A program made the position numbers and the translations under genes. Of a DNA stretch of 64,000 nucleotides, positions 48,597 through 60,100 are shown piece after piece. The notes beneath the pieces are model-generated. The model did no database searches. It was given only the letters and a program-made list of their open reading frames with translations, and was not told the DNA's origin. The stretch comes from Rhea pennata. Its lineage: Eukaryota; Chordata; Aves; Rheiformes; Rheidae. The stretch is from the NCBI RefSeq assembly GCF_028389875.1, contig NC_084682.1:2614001-2678000 (forward strand), given 5' to 3'. Position 1 is the stretch's first letter. Every line of letters begins with the position of its first letter.

Positions 48597-51500
48597 CTAC
48601 AAATGAAAACAAGCATGTAAGAACTCAAACACTGCCCTTCCTATACCATACACCTGTCTTTCAATTTTATATGTTGTCCACAGTTGCTCTGAAGAAAGAT
48701 GTAGCCTTCATATCATAACAACACAAGAAGTCTTAACTGGTTAATCCAGTCACTTGAATGATAGCGCTCTGCTACTTGCTGGGTAAGAGGCAGCCTACAG
48801 TCACGAACTCTAGCAAAATTAGCTTCAGTCTTAGCTAGTTTCCACTGGAAGAGGATAGCTTATATTGGATGTTCAAAGAACAAGGCATGCAAAAGCAAGA
48901 AGAAGGGGAAAGAACGGAAGACGGAGGAAAATTGTTCGAGAAGCCTGAGCTGGGAAGTAACATTTGAGGCATGAAGGCAACAATAATGCATACTTCTTTT
49001 CAAGGAATGATACAAACGTTCATAATGAATACTGATAATACAAATTGTCATTTACATTCCAGCAATAGGTGATTCCTCCTCCCCTGCAAAGCAACTGAAT
49101 TATATACTTCACAGAGAAAGTGTAAAAGCAAACTAAACACCAGGAGAGTAAGCTATGAGCTTCTGGCTCAGTTACATTATCTGCTGTAAAACTTCATTGA
49201 GATTTGAGTTCTAAATCTCACCCCCAACCCCAAGGATTTAAAGTTACAATTCAAAAAGTCAGAATAAGTGGTTACTTACAAGGAGTTCCACTAAGCTCTT
49301 GGCACCTTTTCCAGTATCAGGAACAAGTGACATTTCTGTAGGTTCAGCAAACTGTGACACATTTTTCATATGCTCAAACCAAGGCAACTGCTGCCCACTT
49401 TTTTCCGAGCTACAGCAGCTTTCAGCATGTGTGTCTTTGGTCTTGTCACGATGAAACTCTGTATGCATGATATTTCCTGAGGTCTCTCTGTTACCTGGAT
49501 CTGCAATACAGCTTCCAAGTTTCTGAATCTAAAAGTAAGAACATCTGTAGTTAACTACCAGCCATGTTAAAACTGAAACATTCAAGTTTCAGAATAGGGG
49601 GTGGACGGGGCAAGGAGGGAAGAAAAGGAGGGAAAACAATTGAAAAAGGCTGCAAGGATGCTTTTTAAAGTGTGTGTGTGGGGGGGGGGGGGGGGGGGAA
49701 GATGACATGTTAATACCCCAAACGTGCATAATTGGAAGCACGGGAGAAAAGCAAATCATTCTGCCAGAATCTATTCTAAGGAGGACTTTAATTACAAAAA
49801 TTTGGACAGAGAGGTAAGAAAAGACCCATGTTACCTAATTTACTACCTTAGTCACCATCCAAATTGGAGATTGTAAAATACCTTAAAAAAAAAAAAAAAA
49901 AAAACTATGTATGCAATTAAATAAGTGTTCTGGTATAAGCTAAGGTCCTTACATGTTCGTTCTCACACTTCAAAGTTTTACTTTTCTTTTTCTTCTTTTT
50001 GTTTTTGCCTTTTGTGTTATTCTCTTCTGAATTAGCCCAACATTCCACACAGCTATCTCCATCTTCCTCTTTGTCATCACAGCGATGGACACATGAATCA
50101 TCTCCTATAAAAGACAGAATTTCACTCTCAAACACACTCCTGTTTTTTTTTTTTTTTTTTTTTTTTATATATATACAAAAACAATACTAAGTTCTTGCCA
50201 AACCTACCATTTTCATCATGGTTACAAATGCCTTCAGTGCAGGCCACATCTGATCCCTCTCGAGATCCTGTTTCACTGCCCTCCATACTAGACGAATAGC
50301 CACAATCACTACCATTACAATGTGGAGACAAACCTGAGATGAGGGGAAAAAATTATGGTCATCCCTAGTAACTGTTACACATTCTTTAGTTATACCTCTA
50401 CCAATAGGTCATTCTTAAAAACACACAGAAAATACACATTTTAGACCTCTTCCAAGATTTTTTTTAAAAGATTATCTGTACATCACTTACCCCATGAATG
50501 GTGGTTTTAAAATGAAGATTATGAAATTTAACATACCTTTCTTTATTTTAGGTGAGCCTAATAGGGTACCACTACTAGGACACGTGCAAGAAGTGCTTTC
50601 ATTAGTAACAATTACTTCTACACAATTGTTAGCTTCTTCAGCGCTACCACAGGCTTTGCAACTATTTTCCATGAAGTCCGAATTTTCCTTAAAACAAAAA
50701 CCAAAAATTAAATGCAAGTACTGGAAGTAGCTCAGCCAGCATCTTTAAAAAGGATGTTCTTTCCACAAGAAAAAAAAAAAAACAGTTGACAGTGATTGGT
50801 AACAGACACTTTCGTATGATTCTTTAGAAGTACAAGACAACTCAAAACCCCTACTTTCCACACAAGAATATGATCTGTAGTTAACAGAATTCTAGTTCAG
50901 CCAAGAGATGTAAAATAATAATTGCATTTATTCTGCAGAGCATGTTGAATTAATCACAGAAAAAAAGCTTCCCTAAAAAAAAAATTAATGGTAGTTGTCT
51001 TTGATTAGCATTTGAATTACCATATTCTAATTTGAGTGATCTTTAAGAAATTATAATTCAAAGATATTCTAATATGCTTTACCTAATCACCTAGATTTAT
51101 GATAAAAATAAAAAACAACAGAAGAGTTCCAAGCAATCACTTTACAAAAAGACTTTACTATTCTGGAAGAATTGGTAAATTCCAGTAGTGACCAAAACCA
51201 GTTCCCAGAAATGAAACACAGTAAAAACCTCTGAAGTATTCTGAAGTTGAGCACTGAGTTGAGGAACAAAGCACCAAATTAAAAGTCTAGTTGTTTAACA
51301 CCAGCAGAAACTAACAGCTATCAATGTTTACCTTTGCTTGACTTATTTCCTTCTCTTCTGTTGTCTGCAAAGGAGCAGGGATCTCACACACACATTTATT
51401 TTTCCGTCTATTCTTTCTTTTTTGGCGCTTCTTCTCTTGTTTAAGCTCTCGCACTCTTTCTTCTTCTGAAAACTCTTCACAGAGTTGTTCCAATCGACTA

Positions 51501-54500
51501 ATACCCTGCACTTTTTCCACAGCCATCTGTTTATGATATGTTAGATCTATTTATAGACATTAATCACGACTCAAGCTTTTACATTTATAAAAAAAAGGAG
51601 GAGGAAAATAACTAGTAAGTACTTTTTATGGTAAAGTCACAGCAACACAACTATCAACACCAGAAGATAAACTGCCTATTCAGATTAGTCGTTAAATTTA
51701 GCCCTCTGGAGACGAGTATGTATGTGAGAGCATATGATTTATTTAACTTGGGGCTCAGATTCACAATTTTCAGTGAAAAGCTATGGACTTGAATACATTC
51801 GTGGATCTGTGTTTATGCAGGAACTTCAATTATATAATACAGCACAGGGGAGAGAAAAAACAGCATTATTGATACAGAATTCCTGTAAATTTTTGACTAG
51901 GGTAACCACTGAAAAAAGCAGGTCATCTACTTGATTCTTAGGTGCTCCAATTTATAAAGATATAGATATACCTTAAAAACCTAGCAAGTATCTAAGCATA
52001 TTGCTGTTCACTAATACTATTTTAGAACAAGTATCAATACGATATGACTGAAAAAACACTAAGACAAACATGATAAAAATGCTACAGTGCACCTAGTCCA
52101 ATGTCACTTCCATAGCAACAGAAGTCTTAAAAAAGAAATACTTAAAAAAAAAGAAATAACTAGATTAAAGTTCCAACATAGTTCTTCCCAAACTGACTTT
52201 ACCTTCCTCCCTCAATTTTTAGAAAGAACAGTCATTATGAATGGAACAAGCATAAAAAAAATTCTGCATAAAAGCGCAAGATAAATTTACTGGTACTTGT
52301 GTTAAATATGCTATTGGAATATATTAAAGGAATTGAAGAGAGTTCTGTCTAAAGTTCAAGATCTTATAGAATTATTACAGAAAGTCTTTGAAACTAGCCA
52401 CTGCGCACACTGAATGTAAAATTTAGCAGTTATGTTTGTAATTTAAAAGCACATCCATTTTCACTAGTTACCCAAACTGTTGAACTGTTTCAACCTGTTG
52501 TAGTCAGAGCTACTTAAATGCTATCAGTAGCAGCAACTTCACAGTGAATGAAAAACAGAAAATACAGCATACTATGTTGTGTGTATACAAAGTGAAAGCA
52601 AACAAGTTTCAATCTCCTATGTTCCAGTACACTTCACTGCAGAATACAACTCAGTTTTAATATACATTGATATTACACAGCTGTTGCCTACGAAGAACAG
52701 GGGATTGAATGCAAGACCTTGAAAGCTCCTTCCAGCCCAATGTTAACAGAAAGCAGAAAAAGGATTTTAGTGTAATTGCACAGTCATTATAGCATTCCAA
52801 ATACAAGTTAGATAAAATTTGATTTTTACCTCAAAGCTTTTGCGTAAAGCATCAACACCTAGGTAAAAAAGCATCTGCCACGTTTGTTCCTCAGCCCGCA
52901 ACTTTTGCCAGATTCGATGTAATCTTTCATAAAGATGAATACCCAGGCAGGTCAAAACTTCTTCTTGGGCTATGTCTATTGTCTTAGCATGCCTTTCTCT
53001 TCGTCTAAAGAGAGAGTTGAACCAAAGTATAGGTATTGTTAAAATAGCTGGAAGTCCACCAAAAGATCAAAGCAGTTTAATGAAGTCTTTATTAAATGTA
53101 CAACTGAAGATATGTTTGCATGAATGGCTTTTTTTAAATTGAGTTCTGCTGTGCTGCATGCAGATGCAAAATAGAAAGGACCAGGTCAAAAACATCACTA
53201 CTTTCCAGACATGTTCTTCTGTGCATGGCACTGTAAAGCTGCACTATGCCTTCCACCCTGTGGCTTCTGAAGGTGTATATCCCACCCGTTCCTCTTTGCC
53301 ATTATTAGAAGGGATCAGCAGAGTTTTACTGTTAAAGAGATGAAGCCATTCAATTCCTAGAAAGCTTATTTAGTTTATAGCAAATATTTCGGCTTCCTAG
53401 ACACTCACGTCAGTGCCAGTTAACTGAAGCTGTATCAATACACACAGAAGTTTATATATACTCACCTTGCAACAAAGTGTTTCAGAACTAACCTGTATCT
53501 ATCATCTGTTAAGGAAAATCATTATAAAAGGGTTTCCTCTCCTAATCACACAACTATGATCTTGTTCTAAGATTAAGTTCAGAACAGTATTTTTCATCAG
53601 AGGATTTTAACATGCTAAAACAAATTCAGAAATTACTATACATACAAATGGTGACAAAATTAAATCGAACACTTGGCATTCAGTAAAACTTTCAACCAAG
53701 GCTCTCCTTCTATTTCGCATATTTTGAACACCTCAATGGAAAAGGCAGCGCTAATGAGTGAACAAATGAACTAGAAGACATTTAGTAATTTCTTTCAGTC
53801 TTGCTTTTAGAGTTAAATGCACTTTAAAGTTAGAAGCACACATAAAGTCTTCACTACTTTGAAGCACTAGCTTGAAAGTGTACTTCAGTATGAAGATTTA
53901 CTTTTAAAAGTTTATTATGCAGCAGAGAGTCAAAAATCACTTTTGCAAAATACATTCAATAATAAAATAAAGAAGCAAAGCGCTAGATAGCCCACTCTAG
54001 CAAATTACATACTCATACCCTCCTGCGAACTCTGGTTCAGCTCGACCCAGCAGGTGTGCGATGAAATCTGTTTCACAGCATACATGTATATGACGCTCAT
54101 GTGGACAGCAACGCAAACCCTCATAAAGTGCAGCACAGTAGCCCTTTTCTTTGCTGCAGTCTAGCTCACCGATAAGAATATTGTATGCCCGAAGTACTTT
54201 ATTTTTGCAGTCAGTGCAAAACCTGCATTAAGACAGATCATAACAGAACTGAATTCTTATTCAAGCAGAAATTTAGAACAGCTTAGTCTAAGTTATAACA
54301 TACTGAGCTATGCAACAGTACATGCTATATTTGAAGTATGTCATACTAATGTTTATGCTTCTCCAAAAGGTAAAATAGGAAGACTTTGGATGGAAGCCGT
54401 GTAAGTTTATTATATGTAATTATACTACCTATCACACATTAAAAGTTTGGATATCAATTTTCACACTCCAAGGCATAAATCAGCTAATGGTTAATATGAA

Positions 54501-57157
54501 AAAAATTCTAGATGGATATGCAATTCATTTTTGTTCAAAAATCAGGAATCTAGCAGTGAAAAAAATGCATCTTTAGTGTAAGTCACACAATATTCCTCAA
54601 GTAGCATACTCAGAGTTACTTTACAGCAATTATTTAAAGTATACTTAAGTCAGTGATAAGAAAAAAACAAAAAACAAAAAAACATAAAAACCCTTTCCTC
54701 TGTTGCCTACTCTATAAAATTCTTGTTTCCACTACAAGTCTCTTTAAACATATTTTGAATTATTAGATTACTACACAGGTAGCCAAACAAGGTTACTCAC
54801 AACACAATGTATTCAGCTTAAATATGTGATAGCTCAGATAACTAATATAAGAATAGTATAGCTATGAAGTCAATTATAATTAAAATAAAACCAAATTAAG
54901 CACATTCTCTTTTAAAAGAGTAGCCATCTCCAAGAAGCTACAAAGCTTCTAGCTATATTATTCTAAAAATGCAAGTCAGACAAGCTGCTCACATTTCAGC
55001 TTTCAGCTTGAAGAGCTTGCTCTTTGTGTCATCTCTGGATAGTGTTTTTCCCTTCCCTACTTTGTCCAGTCACATGGCAGCATTAAGTCAAACATGTTTT
55101 GATGTTTGATAGACCTATGATAACAAGCTAATTTCTGTGCTGGAAGGAAACAAAACAGTAATAATACTGCAGGTTAGCATCAGGAATGCTGCCAACACCA
55201 TGTTTAATGTCACAGAAGATTAAAAGTTATTTTGTTTCCAAAGTGTTATTTCCACACCACCACCCCCACGCCCATCTGTGCCCCCACAGTTTATATCAAA
55301 ACCTTGAGACTACTGGAAATTAAAATTTTCTCATCAGTATGATAGCTACTATACACATGCAACAATAATTTAGTGACCTGTTTTTTCCTGCAAGAGAGAA
55401 GTAATAGAGCTAGAACTATTAAGTCACAAATGACTTTTCAAACAGGTGTTTATAAGCAACGTCAAACCTAAAATCTCCTCCTGCTTCCATTATTTTGCTC
55501 ACATTATTTTGAAATTGCACATACTCCCCAAAAGCCTAGAAGACAGTCCCAAACAGAGTGGGTGACTTGTAGAAGAACTGAAAAAATTACTCTGACAGAA
55601 ATGAGAACTGCTGTGCACAGAAAGCATCAGTTTCAACACTCTACATTATTAAGAATGCAGAGATTTAGTACTAATTTGTATCAGTACAGCACAAACTAAT
55701 CCAAGATTCCCTCAAACAAACACACAGTTCTAAAGGCATCAATACTTTAAATAACATGAAGAAAAAAAAGGAGGGCAGAGCTACCTAAAGTTAGAATTTT
55801 TTACAGTGTACAGCCTGTCCCACAAAAAAAATTAATAAAAAAAATCTGATGTTCATAAGCCTGTTCATGCTGCTGAAATTGCTGCTGGAATGCTAATCAT
55901 TGCCATGAGACAGTTTTAAAGTTGCAAGTGAAACTCGTGTTTGTATTAAAAGATGACAAAAAAAAATACACGGAACATATCCAACCATAACACAAATTTT
56001 TATAATTTATTCCTAACCAAAAATTTGAAACTGCTATGACTTCACCTAGCATCTGTGCATTTCTGCTACTATAACTGGGAATAATGAGTAAAACACAAAG
56101 AATACTTAATCTACCTAATCATCAACAGTTGTAATGCAATCTTGTGAGGTTGTCTATCACTATAAACCTCAGAACTTCAGTTTTAAAAAGGTATCATAGG
56201 AATCCTGTAAATTTTTAAACATTGTGTGCACTTTACACATACTTTGATTCACAAGAATATGCAGATCTATTACTCAGTATGAAAGCATTTCTTAATTAAC
56301 ATACCTGTGTTTTCGTAGATACGTTTCTAATGTTTCTAAAAGACAACTAGAATCAATTAAAACTACTTCATCCCTGCATTCTTGGGACATGAGTTCCCAC
56401 ACATCCATCCAACAACCCCTGCAAAAAAAAAAAAAAAAAAAAAAAAGAAAAAAGAAAAAGAAAAAAAAAGAAAGAAAGAAGAAACATAAGAAATAAAGAC
56501 TACATTATCCTTTTAAGAGGGGGAAAAAGAAGCAAAATAAAGCATTTTTAGTTTACCTGACTGCTCCCTGGAAAGGTCCATAGTGGAAAGTGATCCTACA
56601 CTTGCTGTCCTTCCTGCTGTCTTCGCTAATTTTCTTATCTGCATTTAATTTCTCTGTACTGAGTGTGCTACTGCTCCCTTCACTGTAGCACAGCATTAAA
56701 AAGAAATTTTAAACCTATACCAAGGCTACTAAAAGCTAGTTATTTGTCCTAAACAAGCACTATCAAAACTCTTCAGTGTTCCTCAATTTACTTTGCATAC
56801 TATATAGTTTGAACTTGCAGAAAAGCTAGGGTCAGTTATGAGACACAAGGTTTGATGTCCATGTTCATAAACCCAGACTCATAATGACTAAAAAAATAAA
56901 AAATAAAGCTAAAAGAAAGCAATATTTCTAGACTATTACCTTAAGTATAAATGTATGCGAGTTTTAATGTTTCTGATAGATTGCATATATTTTATATGTG
57001 TTTATGCGATGTTAAATGCTCCTTAGCCCCAAATGAAAAAGAATAGTGATAAACCAGGTACACTTAAACAGAAAATGTCAAGTAACTCTAAAGTGGTATT
57101 AGCTGGTATTTGTAGTTAGGTAACTTGTATAATTAAATGCACAATTACAACTGAAAG

Positions 57158-57192
<35 letters not shown>

Positions 57193-60100
57193 TAGCTAAC
57201 AAAGATGTAACTCATCTGAAAAAGTCCGTCGTAATGAAGTCAAGCAGAAGCTCTAAACTGATAAAAAAAAAAAAAAAACTTATTCTGTAACATAATCCTA
57301 TTTGACTTCTCCATGTCTAGGCTGTTAGCACTTTTGCTTCCACTCTAGGCAGTAGATTTATTTGAAGAAGTATCAGTACTGATATACTCTAATCACTTTG
57401 GTAGCATAATAAATGAATATTGACTGAGCAAGCAGAGTGCAAGCCATGTTTCTTAAGTAAACTACACTGATTGTCCACACGTCATATTATCAGATAAAGC
57501 CAAAATCTTTACTTTTAATACTTAAAAATATTGTTCTTCCATATATTATTAACCTGTCGCTGTTCAAAATACTAAGGTGACTTTTTCCAACATTAACTGA
57601 GGAAAAAAAAGGCAGTATTATCTCTCTTCATTCAGTTTCACAATTGTTTTGCCTTGCCAAAATGGTACATATAGATTCCAGAATATATGTTCTTAAATAG
57701 AAGTAATTAATCTTACCATAAACAAACTGAAGAAATTTAACTTTCACAAAGCTTCAAATTTGCTTTTCTTTCCCCTCCTTTTAAATACATCTATAGAATC
57801 TTTTGTTTATGTAACATAAGCTTTAAACCAATTATATGAAAGGTCTACAAATATAATAGGAGATAATGACTAGCTACCACTATCCTCAAGCACTGCAAGT
57901 AAAATCAAGTGTCAAATTCCACATGCCCAACATCTCAGGGGATTGGTCTAAACCCAGAGAGACTAAAGTCTGCATAGTAAAATACATGCCCTGTAACTGG
58001 AAACCCTGATCAATCTTTGACAGCCTGCAAGCTTAACCAGAAGCGGAACACAACTGACTAGAAAAGTGTCAATACACTCCAACTAAGCATAGTAGTCCAA
58101 TTCTTCGATCATCACTTCTTAAAAAAAATAAATAAAATAAAGAATGAATAAATTTAAAGGTCAGGTTTTTTGGTTAAACAGTTGGAATAAACCATTTCAG
58201 CTTCTAATACACAGAAGCACATAAGCATCTTTTTCACTGATGTGCTCCAAACATTCTACAAGTTTTCACTTTTAACACAATCACAATTTCCTTTATTAAG
58301 TTAGATGAGACATTTTTAACAATTCCAAGTAAAATGGTGCATTTTTGTTTAATATATACCCTTTCACCTCAGTGTGAGAAAACTGCACCCATCAAACATT
58401 TAGTTTAAAACATGAAAACTTCTTTCCTGTGAGAGTGACAGAGCACTGGAACAGGTTGCCCAGAGAGGCTGTGGAGTCTCCTTCTCTGATTCAAAGCCTG
58501 CCTGGATGCAATCCTGTCTAACACACTCTAGGTGACCCTGCTTGAGCAGGGGGTTTGGACTACATGATCTCCAGAGGTCCCTTCCAACCTCAACCATTCT
58601 GTGATTTGCCTTTCACAAACACCATTTATATTACAGTCAGCCATGAACAGGACTTCAGCGCTTGAAGCGCAAGCAGTCCTTGCCCTGAGCAGATTACCAT
58701 CCAAGCCATGTCAGACAAAAGATTAAAAAAAAAAAAAAAAAAAAAAAAAATCAACAGCACAAACAGCATTGGTTTATAATGGCCAAGCTGGCTATCAGCA
58801 ATTGCATTTGAAACTAAACATGAGGATCTTTTAATATTAAAAAAATTAAAAACACAAAAAACTCAAGAGCCAAGAGTAAAAATTTCAACAGCTACAGCTA
58901 ACAAGCAAGTTGTAAGAAACAGTTGATTTCAAGCTTCGTATAAGAGCAATGGCAACTGTTTTAGGGAGATCTGACAAAGAGCAAAGAGACAGCTCTCAGA
59001 TGAAGTAGCGTACATCTTGCATTGAGAAAGCAAGAGACTTTATAGTATTGCCTACTTACTGGAAAAAACTGAAGTGAGAACAAGGTCAATGGGAAAAGGA
59101 TTTAACATCCTATGACTGCAGTGGCAGTCTTACCAGAAGGGCTAACTATTCTATTATGAAAACTTATGAAAAAAGACTCATGCCATACAACTTATGCTGC
59201 TGAAGATTCCTGGGTGACTCTGTTCCTCTCCCCCACAAAACTATTTGGATCTACTAAAATCCAAATAGTTTGGAAGCTACTACTCTGACAAACAAATAGC
59301 ATTGCATAAAAATTGATCTCAGTGCTTAAGAAGAAATTAGTATCCATAGTTCTATTTCTTAACTATTTTCAATTGAATTCTGCATGTTAAACTTACCCCA
59401 AAGGTTTTGGTTTGTGTGTGTCCAGGGAGTGTAATTGACATCTCTTGTTCTTCTTACTTTTGGGAATTGCATCAATCATATCATTCAGTTTGGACCTACA
59501 GGAAAACACCAAAAATGTAATTTAATATTCTGAAAACATTATTATCCAAAGAAATTTTAAAGGGATGAATTCAGCTCATCTGTCAGGAAAAAAGAAAAAG
59601 AAGTACACTAATGAACACTGCATTTAAAAATTTTCTTCCTATCCTCCATTACTTTTACTCTGTTTACACATTATGGCCCACAAATTTGTAGTAGCCCAGG
59701 AAAGCATAATAAGAACGCTTCCAACCCAACCCTAGTAAGCAATGTAGCCCATAGCCTAAAAAGCCACTATATTACTTTACGAATAATAGACCTGGAGCAA
59801 TGACAACTAAGTTCAAAAGTGCAGGGAATCACTTGGAGCAAGTTATCAATACCAAGTTACACCTGTCTTGCCTTCTAAATCTCTCTGTCCCCAGCTCTAC
59901 ACTAACCTCTTCTCACTGGCCTGCTAACTGGAGCAAGAAGTAGCATGAGCTGAAGCCAGCTGGAAGCACAGGCACACCGTGGTGAGCAGTCACTGTTTGG
60001 CCTGTTGACAGCCGAGAAACAAATGGCACCGAGGCTGTATGTTGTACTAGCCAAACCCAGAAGGTTTCACTTTCTCAGTGTTACTGTTCTACTCAAGAGA

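Noticed and set aside
58400-58597. 65-codon minus-strand frame
   Set aside because: Entirely antisense to the CR1 3' fragment.
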